A stretch of 64,000 bases of DNA, from NCBI GenBank assembly GCA_018266105.1, contig JAFEBA010000054.1:13256-77255 (forward strand), given 5' to 3'. The number at the start of each line of letters is the position of its first letter. Position 1 is the first letter of the stretch. Of the stretch, positions 33,583 through 41,944 are shown in pieces. Origin of the DNA: a bacterium (GTDB lineage: Bacteria; Vulcanimicrobiota; Xenobia; Xenobiales; JADMJV01). The translations under genes and the position numbers were made by a program. Under the pieces are notes generated by a model that made no database searches, had not been told where the DNA came from, and was given only the letters and a program-made list of their open reading frames with translations.

Positions 33583-33646
33583 AAGCTCATTCGGTTTCGA
33601 CGGCCTGCCCCTCTCCCCCCCGGTCTTGGAAAACTTTGGACATGCT

Positions 33647-33660
33647 CTGGACATGTCCAG
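33647..33660. promoter_or_regulatory. 14-bp perfect palindrome between divergent genes
   Basis: CTGGACATGTCCAG is a perfect palindrome and the half-site TTGGACATG occurs again ten bases to the left (33637-33645), so it is partly repeated. It lies between the sensor kinase start (33582) and the SpoVG-like/dprA start (33691). Such symmetry suits a dimeric regulator binding at the shared promoter region. Confidence 0.45.
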
Positions 33661-33690
33661 TTCATCATCTTTGCCCCAGCGGATGCTTTG

Positions 33691-33957
33691 ATGGCTTTAT
33701 CAACAACGGAGGTGAAGCAATTGTTTTCCGTTCGAAAAATGCACAAGATCGTGGGGCACCCCTGGGTACGGGCGGTGGCTGAAGTGGACTGGCAGGGGGT
33801 GCGCCTGAGGGGGATCCGCCTGGAACAGCACCCGGAAGGCTGGCGCCTGGCTCCTCCAGGGCGTCGCGTGCAAGGCATCTGGCAAGATCTCTTCAGCATC
33901 CAGGACCGCAATCTTGAGCAGCAACTACTGGAGTCGCTGAGGTTGCGCCATGGATGA
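33691..33957 (+). CDS. Small SpoVG-like protein upstream of dprA
   Basis: Starting from ATG 33691 gives 88 residues. The core VRAVAEVDWQGVRLRGIRLEQHPEGWRLAPPGRR followed by IWQDLFSIQDRNLEQQLLESL has the beta-sheet plus amphipathic helix plan and spacing of the SpoVG domain, a small RNA/DNA-binding fold. The usual Gly-x-x-P loop is replaced by LAPPGRR. The longer frame upstream runs through the divergent kinase. Its end overlaps the dprA start by eight bases. Identification is moderate. Confidence 0.5.
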   Translation: MALSTTEVKQLFSVRKMHKIVGHPWVRAVAEVDWQGVRLRGIRLEQHPEGWRLAPPGRRVQGIWQDLFSIQDRNLEQQLLESLRLRHG

Positions 33958-34951
33958 GAACGAAAGCCAGCTCTGGCTCAACCTGTGCACTGATATCAGC
34001 CCATCCTCGCGCCGGGCTTTGATCCATAGCCAGGGCAGTGCCCGCGCCGCCCGCGGTTTCCTGCTGGCTCGCGGCCATACAGGCCCTGCTTACGACCTGA
34101 TGCAACGATCTCTCAAGTCCACCTGGATGACACAAAACCACCCCGACTATCCGGCTCGACTACGAGAGCTGGAGGACCCTCCCGAAGTGCTCTTTTATCA
34201 GGGAGACCCCAAGCGCTGGTCTGAAGTCCAAAGTTCATTGACCATCGTGGGCACCCGGTCACCCAGTCCAGATGGTCGGCAACTGGCAGGACGCTTTGCC
34301 CATTGCCTGGCTCAGGCCGGGGTCAGTATCGTCAGCGGCTTCGCCCGCGGCATCGATGCGGCTGCGCACCGCGCTTCACTTGGCCACCCCCAGAGTCCCC
34401 CGCTGGCCGTGCTGGCCTGCGGCCTGGACTATGCCTACCCGCCTGAACACCGCGAGCTTTACTCGCAGATCGCGGCCGAAGGGTTGCTGCTGAGCGAGTA
34501 TCCGCCGGATTGTCCGGTCTTCCCCCATCACTTTCAAGAACGGAACCGCCTGTTGGCTGCCCTTGGCAGCGCTCTGCTGGTGATTGAAGCCCCAGCCCGA
34601 AGCGGAACTCTGATCACGGCTCGCTACGCCTCCGAACTCCAACGCCATATCTTCGTGGTGCCAGGACCGGTCGACCACCGAAACTATCAGGGCAGCCTGC
34701 GCTTACTGCAAGAAAGCGGAATTTTGGTGACCAGTCCTCGCGACGTGCTCGAGCAACTGCCGGGCCGAAGCCTGCTGGCAGGGGACTGCCGACAGAGCCC
34801 CGCGCGGCCCGAGGTATGGGCCGAGCGATGGGCCATGGACTTGAAGGAAACGCTCATTTTGCTGAGTTCACAAGAACGCAGCGGGCAGATGTACTGCGAC
34901 CGAAACGGCTACTTTGGCTGGGTGCTCAGCACGAAGTCGTTGGGGTCGTAG
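33950..34951 (+). CDS. dprA: DNA processing protein DprA
   Basis: This 333-residue protein contains the DprA Rossmann-like domain. Marks are LTIVGTRSPSPDGRQLAGRF, SGFARGIDAAAHRASL, VLACGLDYAYPPEHRELY, ERNRLLAALGSALLVIEA and SGTLITARYASELQRHIFVVPGPVDHRNYQGS. It loads RecA on incoming single-stranded DNA during natural transformation. A short C-terminal region may be a worn winged helix. It pairs with the pilus-type operon elsewhere in the window as part of a possible competence set. Its 3' end overlaps the convergent gene at 34909 by 43 bases. Confidence 0.95.
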   Translation: MDENESQLWLNLCTDISPSSRRALIHSQGSARAARGFLLARGHTGPAYDLMQRSLKSTWMTQNHPDYPARLRELEDPPEVLFYQGDPKRWSEVQSSLTIVGTRSPSPDGRQLAGRFAHCLAQAGVSIVSGFARGIDAAAHRASLGHPQSPPLAVLACGLDYAYPPEHRELYSQIAAEGLLLSEYPPDCPVFPHHFQERNRLLAALGSALLVIEAPARSGTLITARYASELQRHIFVVPGPVDHRNYQGSLRLLQESGILVTSPRDVLEQLPGRSLLAGDCRQSPARPEVWAERWAMDLKETLILLSSQERSGQMYCDRNGYFGWVLSTKSLGS

Positions 34952-37449
34952 CTCATCCGCTCCATGCCATAAATGTGCTTGACCACGTCGGCAGCTTGAG
35001 GTTGGCGCACTCTTCGGTAGAGGGCGACAGCCTCAATCCTTGCTTCTCGCAGCCGTCCCAGATTGACCAGGCAAACGATCCGACCCATCCGGGCGTTTGG
35101 CTCATCCGGCTGAAGCTTGAGAAACTTATCGTAGTAGCTGAGGGCCAGCTCGGGATGGCTGCGGTCGGTCTGATCGGCCAGAAGCATATAGACTTCGGCC
35201 AGCTGGCGAATGATGTCATCACTGCGAAAGCTGAACATCACCTCCAGAGCATCGGTCGGAAAACGGTCGGCACAACTCAAAAGGATCTGCTCTCGCTGAG
35301 ACTTATCCTCGGGCTTGCTCAACAGGTCGGCCAGACCGACGTAAAAGGATGGATAGTTGACGGGGTCACACTCCAGTGCCTTCTGCAGGGCTGCCCTGGC
35401 CTCATCAGGCTTGCCGTTCACAACCAGGGCCTTATGCAGCAGGTCCCAGTTGACAGCGCGATGAGAATCGAGGGCGACTGCCCGGCTGGCCAGCCGCAAA
35501 TACTCTTGAGCATTCAGCTTGTCCAGTTTCTTGGCCAATCCGGCCCCGTAGGTCAGTCCATAATGCTGAAAGTAGGCGCCCTGGAAAGGATTGAGCACAA
35601 CGCTATCCTCGTCGCATTTGAGGGCCCCGGCCACGTTTCCAGTCTTGAGCAAAAGATCGGACCGTTCACTGGCCGCCTGGGCCATGGCGAAGGTCATATC
35701 CAGAGCCGCGCTGATGCCCAACACCGCCAGCAAGAAGTAAGTGGTGACCACCTGGGGCCGGAGCGTCCAGGGGCTGAGATCAGGGTCCGGCGGTGGCGGA
35801 GGCGAGGCCGGGACCTCCGGCCAGCTATAGGACAGAGTCAAGCCCAACCACAGGGCCCAGGCCACTGGTAGAGCCGGAAACAGCCATTGAACATCAACCG
35901 CCATACACAACGCCAGAATCAGGGCCGAGGAGGCCGCATCCAATAGCCTGTCCCTGTCCCGGTCGCCGGGGCTGAATTCAGGCGACTCGGATTGAAGTCG
36001 GCCTCCAATCGCGAGCAGCCACTGAAGCGCCAGGATACACATCAAAATCGCTCCAGGAAAACCCAGCTCAGCAAAGCAGCTCAAACACGCGGAGTGACAG
36101 AACTTGGAGAACCAGCGCACGTCGGATTGGTAGCCCGGGTAATAGCGATGAAAGCCACGTGGCCCCACTCCCGACCAGGGATGGTCGAGGCCCATGAGCA
36201 GAGCCGCTCGCCAAAACTCCTTGCGGGAACTGAGACTGGCATCACTCCCCTTCTGCAGGTCCACCGTGCGCTTGGTGATGCCCGCATAAGGGTTGTTCTT
36301 CAACTGGGTGATTTTCTGCTGGAGCGCATAGGTGCCGACACACAAACAGGCCAGCAGTGCCAGGGTCCACCAGGGGATCCCCGAGCGACCGGCCGCCCAG
36401 GCCACCAGAACCAGAACCAGAACCAGCCCGATGGTTTTGAATACGGCCAGCCAACACATCGCCAGCATGACCGCGCTGGCAGCGCTGGCCTGGAGCACGG
36501 CCGCCAACAAGGAACTCCCTCGTCGCAAACTGCCACCCAACCACCAGCGCCAGAACAGGACCAGCAGAGTGACCAGCATGGCCGCCCGTGTACCGGTCAG
36601 GATGAAGGCGACATAAATGGGAACTGCCACAAAAAGGGAGCCCAGTTGGACACGCTCGCGCCCTCTGACACCGACAAACTGATTGAGCAGCCAGGGCAGA
36701 GCGGCGGCCAGAAACGCCGCCGTCACATTGGGCTGGAAAAAAGTCCCATTGAGTCGACCGTCATCGTTGAGATCGAGTTCGCCGGTGAAGAAACAAAACA
36801 GAGAAGCGACCGCCACTGCGGCCGCTCCCACGGTGTAGGCCAGCGGCAACAAGAAGCGGGGGCGAAAGTGAAAAGTCACCAGCACCACCACATAAAGTAA
36901 GGCTGTATCCAGGACGGTCAGCACAGCTTCGTAGGGGTGAGATGAGGAGAGCGCGGAGAGCGCGGCAACAACCAGAAACGCCCATCCGCAACGCCACATC
37001 CAGCGTCCTTCGCGAGGAATGGGCAATCCGAGCAAAACCGCCAGACCGGCGACCGCCAGCAAGCCGAGCCGAAGCAAAAAGCTGTTCACTCCAAGCTGAA
37101 ATCCTGAGTCAACCTGACCCAGGATGGCTACGAAGCGAGGCCAACCACTGGGGACTTCACGAAAAAACCAGACGCAGAGGCCGGCCAGACCGGGAGCCAA
37201 CACCATCAGCAGAAAGAGATAGCGCAGCGCGTTGACCAGGATCACGTCAAAAATGAAGTCGACCCAGGATTGCGCAGCACCAGCCGGATTGGGAGGGGCA
37301 GGCGTCCCGCTGCTCCCTGCCGGACCGGTCAGACCCTGAGGGTCAGGCTGATCAGGCGGGACAGGCAGGCTGAAGGACCTGTTCGAAATTGGGGCGGACG
37401 CGGTCCATCGTGTAGCGCAGAGCACCAAAGTTGGCGCCGGTCTGACCAA
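34909..37449 (-). CDS. O-antigen-ligase-like membrane protein with C-terminal TPRs
   Basis: This protein of up to 846 residues has ten or more membrane spans (about residues 65-590) with the O-antigen ligase/polymerase (Wzy_C) signature GLDHPWSGVGPRGFHRYYPG in a large external loop. A cytoplasmic or periplasmic TPR tail follows (about 640-830). Family members join or polymerise surface glycans using lipid-linked sugar donors. The start is uncertain: TTG 37449 overlaps the upstream gene by 98 bases, GTG 37425 is similar, and a GTG near 37246 starts the first helix. It is the last gene of the long minus-strand cluster. Confidence 0.78.
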   Translation of the reverse strand: MVRPAPTLVLCATRWTASAPISNRSFSLPVPPDQPDPQGLTGPAGSSGTPAPPNPAGAAQSWVDFIFDVILVNALRYLFLLMVLAPGLAGLCVWFFREVPSGWPRFVAILGQVDSGFQLGVNSFLLRLGLLAVAGLAVLLGLPIPREGRWMWRCGWAFLVVAALSALSSSHPYEAVLTVLDTALLYVVVLVTFHFRPRFLLPLAYTVGAAAVAVASLFCFFTGELDLNDDGRLNGTFFQPNVTAAFLAAALPWLLNQFVGVRGRERVQLGSLFVAVPIYVAFILTGTRAAMLVTLLVLFWRWWLGGSLRRGSSLLAAVLQASAASAVMLAMCWLAVFKTIGLVLVLVLVAWAAGRSGIPWWTLALLACLCVGTYALQQKITQLKNNPYAGITKRTVDLQKGSDASLSSRKEFWRAALLMGLDHPWSGVGPRGFHRYYPGYQSDVRWFSKFCHSACLSCFAELGFPGAILMCILALQWLLAIGGRLQSESPEFSPGDRDRDRLLDAASSALILALCMAVDVQWLFPALPVAWALWLGLTLSYSWPEVPASPPPPPDPDLSPWTLRPQVVTTYFLLAVLGISAALDMTFAMAQAASERSDLLLKTGNVAGALKCDEDSVVLNPFQGAYFQHYGLTYGAGLAKKLDKLNAQEYLRLASRAVALDSHRAVNWDLLHKALVVNGKPDEARAALQKALECDPVNYPSFYVGLADLLSKPEDKSQREQILLSCADRFPTDALEVMFSFRSDDIIRQLAEVYMLLADQTDRSHPELALSYYDKFLKLQPDEPNARMGRIVCLVNLGRLREARIEAVALYRRVRQPQAADVVKHIYGMERMSYDPNDFVLSTQPK

Positions 37450-39136
37450 TTGTAATCAAGTAATGATAGGAATCGACGGACTGGATCACCACAATGCCAC
37501 CGGCGCATTCCAGTACCCAGTATTGCGGCGCGGTAGCAAAGGCTTCCAGGAAGCTGACTGTCTCTACGATAAATTCACTCAGCCGGTCCCGACCGATGGA
37601 ATCCTTGACCTGCTCGGCGATGGCGTAGCCCTCGCGGTTGAGCAGAAACACGGAGGAGACACTGCGAGTCTTGGCCAGGGTTTGGATGAGACCGTCCAGT
37701 CCGGCCAGCAGAGGAGCATAAATTTCGGAGAAGTTCCGCGCCACCGGCACGGCCGCCACAGGGGCCTCCACCACCGGCTGGGGCTCGGGCTCGACGAAGG
37801 TTTCTTCCACGAGCGGGTGGGCCAGATCATCGCCCAGGCCAGAGTCATAGTAGGCGGGGGTGACTGGTATGCCTAAATCCAGCGAAGGCGGAGGGGTCTC
37901 TTCGTAGCGCGCGACCGGCCCATCTTCCCAAAGACCACCAGGTTGATCCGGGTCGGGCAGGCTACCTTCCAAGGTGGGCGTCAAATGCAGGGTGAGGTCA
38001 ACCTGCATTTCGTCCTGAACAGTCGCCAGTTCCGGCCCCGTTTCTTGGGAGGGTAGAACATAAACCGGAGGGTCGTCCCAAAGCGCACCTGCGGTTTGAT
38101 TGACCTCTTCGGAAACGGGAGGCTTGGCCTCTAATTCCAGCTCGACGGGCAGAGCCTGAACCATCTCTTCCTGAACAATCTCTTCCTGAACGGGCTCAAC
38201 CTGGAGCGGTTCCCCATGAACAGGTTCCACCTGAGCAGGTTCGATATGAGCGTGTTCCAGCTGCGTGGGTTCAACCTCGACGGTCTCCGCAGGATGGGCA
38301 TTCACATCCAGGGCTTCCCCCTGGACCGCTTGCTCAACAACCGCCTCGGCTGACACAGGCTGTGATTCGACCTGACCTTCCTCGCTGAAAAATCCAGACT
38401 CGGCAGCAGCCACCGTATACTGTTCGGAAGAGCCTCCCAGGGGGGAAGTCGTCTCGTGCTCCGGCTCCGGCTGACTGGCGACAGCCACAGCCGCCGCAGG
38501 TTGCTCGGCTGCCCGCTGACGCTCCCGCTCGATCTGACGCTGGCGGTCGAGATCAGCCAGATAGGCCCGGCGAGCTTCTTCCAGCACCGCCAGCTGCGAG
38601 AGAACTTCTTCGCAGTAAGTCAGACGCTTGCGGGTTTCACAGATGTAGTATCCAAAAGTCGGGTCCCCGGCGTTGGCGTCCTGAATCGCCACAAGCTCCT
38701 GACCCTCGCGCAGGACCAGTGAGCGCGCGATGCTCAGGCGGACTCTCGCCAGTGCCAGCTCGTCATTTCCGCACCCGGCCAGCAATATTTCTTCAATATC
38801 TTGAGGTAAAACGGTGTCGCGGGCCAACTCCCGGGCAAAGACGTGAGCTTCGGGATAGCCCGGCTCCATCTCAAACAGAGTGCGCAACTCGCTAATGGCT
38901 TCCTGATAGAGTCCGTGATGTCGGTACATTTGGGCCATGCACAGATGGGCCTCGGCCACCGACTCATCCTTGAGGACCTTTTGATACGCCTCCAAGGCTT
39001 CCAGTCGAAGACCCCGTCGGAATGCGGTTTCAGCCAGGGCCAGCAGGCCGATGGCGTTATCTGGAGATTTCTCGCAGATACTGCGCAACTTCTCCAGCTT
39101 CAGCTCGAGAGTGGTCTTCTGTTCGGTGCCTCGCAT
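37352..39136 (-). CDS. TPR protein with C-terminal Roadblock/LC7 domain
   Basis: The 594-residue protein has N-terminal TPR-like helices (about 25-130; IGLLALAETAFRRGLRLEALEAYQKVLKDE), a coiled coil (about 180-215), a long acidic linker rich in repeated VEPxQVEP units (EPAQVEPVHGEPLQVEPVQEE-type) and a Roadblock/LC7 domain (about 475-590; FLLNREGYAIAEQVKD, VETVSFLEAFATAPQYWVLECAGGIVVI). Roadblock proteins in bacteria act as MglB-like regulators of small Ras-like GTPases. None is seen in the window. It is 25 bases downstream of a receiver gene. Confidence 0.85.
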   Translation of the reverse strand: MRGTEQKTTLELKLEKLRSICEKSPDNAIGLLALAETAFRRGLRLEALEAYQKVLKDESVAEAHLCMAQMYRHHGLYQEAISELRTLFEMEPGYPEAHVFARELARDTVLPQDIEEILLAGCGNDELALARVRLSIARSLVLREGQELVAIQDANAGDPTFGYYICETRKRLTYCEEVLSQLAVLEEARRAYLADLDRQRQIERERQRAAEQPAAAVAVASQPEPEHETTSPLGGSSEQYTVAAAESGFFSEEGQVESQPVSAEAVVEQAVQGEALDVNAHPAETVEVEPTQLEHAHIEPAQVEPVHGEPLQVEPVQEEIVQEEMVQALPVELELEAKPPVSEEVNQTAGALWDDPPVYVLPSQETGPELATVQDEMQVDLTLHLTPTLEGSLPDPDQPGGLWEDGPVARYEETPPPSLDLGIPVTPAYYDSGLGDDLAHPLVEETFVEPEPQPVVEAPVAAVPVARNFSEIYAPLLAGLDGLIQTLAKTRSVSSVFLLNREGYAIAEQVKDSIGRDRLSEFIVETVSFLEAFATAPQYWVLECAGGIVVIQSVDSYHYLITIGQTGANFGALRYTMDRVRPNFEQVLQPACPA

Positions 39137-39161
39137 GCGCGCGCATCCCTTCTGATAAGGA

Positions 39162-39554
39162 TTAAGAGCCTGTCGGAGTGCCCTGACGCTGCAAGCATTC
39201 GTGAACGATCGCTAAAAGCCCTAGAGGACTGAACGGCTTGGAGACCTGAGCGTCGGCCTCTGAATTCACCACCCGCGAGAGTTCTTCTTCACTCAGCTGG
39301 TGGGTCATCAGGACGACGGCCGCATCTCGAGTTGAGGGCTCCTGCTTGAGACGCGAGCACAGCGCTACGGCGTCACAATCGGGCAATGTGAGATCGAGAA
39401 GAATCAAATCAGGAGGAGCATCCCGCGAAGCCTGGAGAGCTTGCTCGGCGTCCTGCACGGTCATCATTTCAAAGCCAAAGTCTTCCAGGACGACCTGGAT
39501 CACTTCGCAGGTGACGGGATCATCCTCAATCACCAGAATCCGCTTGGACTTCAT
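39162..39554 (-). CDS. Single-domain response regulator (CheY-like)
   Basis: This 130-residue receiver has the acid pair IEDD near position 10, phosphoacceptor Asp in DLILLDLTLPD (about 54), Thr in VLMTHQ and the Lys in VSKPFSP. There is no output domain, so it works by binding a partner. Its start overlaps the Roadblock gene end by four bases (ATGA), and the TPR-Roadblock gene follows; these are obvious partner candidates. Confidence 0.93.
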   Translation of the reverse strand: MKSKRILVIEDDPVTCEVIQVVLEDFGFEMMTVQDAEQALQASRDAPPDLILLDLTLPDCDAVALCSRLKQEPSTRDAAVVLMTHQLSEEELSRVVNSEADAQVSKPFSPLGLLAIVHECLQRQGTPTGS

Positions 39555-39907
39555 GCCAGCATCGCCTCCACAGCCGACTTGGACTTACGAATCTCCAGAC
39601 GGAGTCGACCCAGGTTGGCATTGGCTTTGGCCACGACCACCAGAACGCAGTCGTTGGCCAGTTGTTCGGCCGTGATCTGGCAGTCAGCGAACTCAATATA
39701 CTGCTGATGGAGAGGACTCTTGCCCAATTCGTCCACGAGCTGAGCACCCAGCTGGACGGAACGCAACACCAGCATTCCGATCGCACCACTGTCGGGCTCT
39801 TCGTTAAAAAACTCTTCGATCAGGAGGCCCTGATCATCCAGAATCAGAGCGCCCCGAACCAGATCGACTCGGCAAAAATTCTCCAGAATGCGCTTGAGGT
39901 CGGTCAT
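39551..39907 (-). CDS. Roadblock/LC7-domain protein (MglB-like)
   Basis: The 118-residue protein consists of one Roadblock/LC7 domain: ILENFCRVDLVRGALILDDQGLLIEE, a middle helix and strand, and a closing LVVVAKANANLGRLRLEIRKSKS. Bacterial members form dimers and control polarity GTPases or bind receivers. It has four-base overlap with the receiver gene downstream and six bases from the upstream gene. No MglA-type GTPase appears in the window. Confidence 0.88.
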   Translation of the reverse strand: MTDLKRILENFCRVDLVRGALILDDQGLLIEEFFNEEPDSGAIGMLVLRSVQLGAQLVDELGKSPLHQQYIEFADCQITAEQLANDCVLVVVAKANANLGRLRLEIRKSKSAVEAMLA

Positions 39908-39913
39908 CAGAAC

Positions 39914-40792
39914 TTACTCGCCATACGGATAGACGGTCACTTCCTGGCTTTCCTGCAAGCCCAGTTCGGCAACGATCTTTTGAGGAATTTCCAGGTTCAA
40001 GTTCTTCTTGGAAACACCCTTGGCTTTGTACGTGCCCAACATTCTGCCGTCCATATCTTCGACCGCGATCTGGAAAGTGGACTTGGCGTTATAACCCCAG
40101 CCACGGGCATATTCCAGATCTAAGTTGAGCGTATCTTTACTGGCGAACATGCCACCCACCGGCTTGACGGTCAGCTGAATCATCTTATCCAGATCGTCGT
40201 TGGCCCGGCGAGAGCGATTTTCCAACTCGTGGTATTTCTCGGCGAAGACGTGCACGACCGCGCCCTGAGAATAGACGTAATCGAAAAGATTGGTGATCAC
40301 TTCGCGACCACACAAGACTTCGCCATACTGCGAGATGAACTGGTCGTGGATGGGCTCACCCTTATCCAGCACCACCACCGCGCGTCCGTCGCTCAGATCG
40401 AACTGCAGGAAGCCCGAATGATTATCGTGGGTCATATTGTCCAGAACTTTTTTGAGCTCTTTCTTTTTGACCTGGTAATCGCGGTAGAGGGGTTTGAAGG
40501 CAAACGAATTGCCCAGCACATTGGCCAGACGCCCTGATAGAATATAGGACCAGGCCAGCACCCGCCCGTTGCTGCCGGCCATGTTCATCAGTCGGTCAGG
40601 CTTGGCAACTTTGACGTCGCCACGCGCCTCGGTCATCTCGAAGGCTCGCACCTGGTCCCCATTGGCAACGAAGACGTAAGCGTGCTTGCCCGGCGAGAGT
40701 TCAAACTTAACATAGCCAGAAAACCCATCAGCACACAGGTTGTCTACCATCGTTCGCAAGTCTGAACCCGTCAGAAGTACACCTTCCGGCAT
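39914..40792 (-). CDS. Duplicated-domain protein of unknown function in the TPR/Roadblock operon
   Basis: The 292-residue protein has two similar N-terminal units: GFSGYVKFELSPGKHAYVFVANGDQVRAF (about 22-50) and HSGFLQFDLSDGRAVVVLDKGEPI (about 122-147). These look like the GxLxVxxxDGxxxxVxFxxG pattern of DUF4388-type domains. A C-terminal domain from about 195 (FQIAVEDMDGRMLGTYKAKGVSKK) has an AbrB-like beta look. It is cytoplasmic. Tight spacing to the Roadblock gene (6 bases) marks it as an integral part of the cluster. ATG 40792 follows an AAGGG site. Confidence 0.6.
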   Translation of the reverse strand: MPEGVLLTGSDLRTMVDNLCADGFSGYVKFELSPGKHAYVFVANGDQVRAFEMTEARGDVKVAKPDRLMNMAGSNGRVLAWSYILSGRLANVLGNSFAFKPLYRDYQVKKKELKKVLDNMTHDNHSGFLQFDLSDGRAVVVLDKGEPIHDQFISQYGEVLCGREVITNLFDYVYSQGAVVHVFAEKYHELENRSRRANDDLDKMIQLTVKPVGGMFASKDTLNLDLEYARGWGYNAKSTFQIAVEDMDGRMLGTYKAKGVSKKNLNLEIPQKIVAELGLQESQEVTVYPYGE

Positions 40793-40851
40793 CAGCGGGT
40801 TGCCCTTGGGGAGATTAATCTGCCAGTCCTCCGTCGGTCGTCGTTAAATAC

Positions 40852-41832
40852 TTATTGAGGCGGCTTCTGAAACGGATTCGAAGCGGCTCCGCCCTTGTTC
40901 AGGTCCAATGAGATGGTGCGGCCGGACTTCTTGATGAAATCTGGCAGCGCATCCTCTGTCTCTCCCGAGGGCGCTCGCCCTGGTTCTGGGTCGGACCCGG
41001 TTCCCCCTGTATTCCCAAGTGCAAAAGAGCCGCTGGATGGCAACCCGACTCCAGGACGGGGGATGGCGGCCGGAACCTCACCGGAAGCAGCTCCGGCCGT
41101 CTTGCGCAGCAAAGCTTCCCAGGCATCTCCGCCAGCACCCGAGGGCGTCTTCTTACTGACGTTCTCCTCGGTGCTGGGGATCGAGCCTGAAGAACCACCT
41201 TTGAAAGGATTCGGCTGCTCGTTCTCGTTCGAACGCACGCGTTGCAGCAGGTCGGCCCAACCGCCGCCACCGCCGGAGCCAGTGCCGGCACCGCTTTCAG
41301 CGGGCGGGGGTGGTACGGGAGCAGCATTCCCAAAAGAAATCGGCGCCGTCTTGGTGGCCGGCTTGGCCAATTCATCGGCCGCGGCCAGACGCGCTCCAAA
41401 GCTGTCGCCATCCGCGGGCGGAGGCGGAGGCGGAGGAGGGACTGCCGCGCGGGTGGGCGGCGGCGGTGGCGGCGGCATGCCTGCCGTGGGGGGAGGCGGG
41501 GGGGCCTTCTCGGGCATCCGGGTGGCCATCTGGGCGGGATTGCTGATCTCGTCATCCTCGAGAAGACCGGATACATCTCCGCTCTTCTTGGCTTGCCTCT
41601 GGGCGGCGGCGGCGGCCAGGCGGTCAATTTCGAGATCAAAACTGCGGCCCTTGTTGGCCTTGAACTCGGCGAAGGCCAGGCCTCCAAAAGCGACCGTCAG
41701 GACCACAAAACTACCCATCAGCGCCCCTTGATTCTGAACCAGCGCCTCCGGCGGAGCGGCCCAGGCCAGCGTGGTCGTAGACAATGCAAAACCCAGGCCA
41801 GCCCAGGTTTTTCGCCACCTCAAAACGTCCAC
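40852..41832 (-). CDS. Membrane-anchored polyproline protein with NPF motifs
   Basis: The 326-residue product has a signal-peptide-like segment (MDVLRWRKTWAGLGFALSTTTLAWA), then a membrane helix (ALMGSFVVLTVAFGGLAFAEF). A polyproline stretch lies at about 108-142 (PPPPPTAGMPPPPPPP). The tail carries short motifs: DSFGARLAAADEL, GWADLLQRVR, AWEALLRK, and NPF twice (PNPFKGG and the end NPFQKPP). It starts with GTG and a GGAAGG ribosome site. The tail is disordered and cytoplasmic if the topology is simple, and probably recruits partners from the same operon. Confidence 0.65.
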   Translation of the reverse strand: MDVLRWRKTWAGLGFALSTTTLAWAAPPEALVQNQGALMGSFVVLTVAFGGLAFAEFKANKGRSFDLEIDRLAAAAAQRQAKKSGDVSGLLEDDEISNPAQMATRMPEKAPPPPPTAGMPPPPPPPTRAAVPPPPPPPPADGDSFGARLAAADELAKPATKTAPISFGNAAPVPPPPAESGAGTGSGGGGGWADLLQRVRSNENEQPNPFKGGSSGSIPSTEENVSKKTPSGAGGDAWEALLRKTAGAASGEVPAAIPRPGVGLPSSGSFALGNTGGTGSDPEPGRAPSGETEDALPDFIKKSGRTISLDLNKGGAASNPFQKPPQ

Positions 41833-41944
41833 AGCACCTTCCTTTCCACTTTCCTAGGTATTCGCTGGCCCGACATGTCAAACCTACCCTGTTGGTGCCA
41901 TGATGCTTATTTGATCAGTGGTCGCTAATCCTGCATGGCAGGAC

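Noticed and set aside
33583..33654. ATG 33654 as start of the sensor kinase
   Set aside because: It falls within the perfect palindrome and gives a polar stretch without hydrophobic or domain content; GTG 33582 begins nearer the first membrane helix. Not fully excluded.
41929..41943. TCCTGC/GCAGGA hairpin after the TPR gene as a terminator
   Set aside because: Six pairs with a three-base loop and no T-run; too weak to call.
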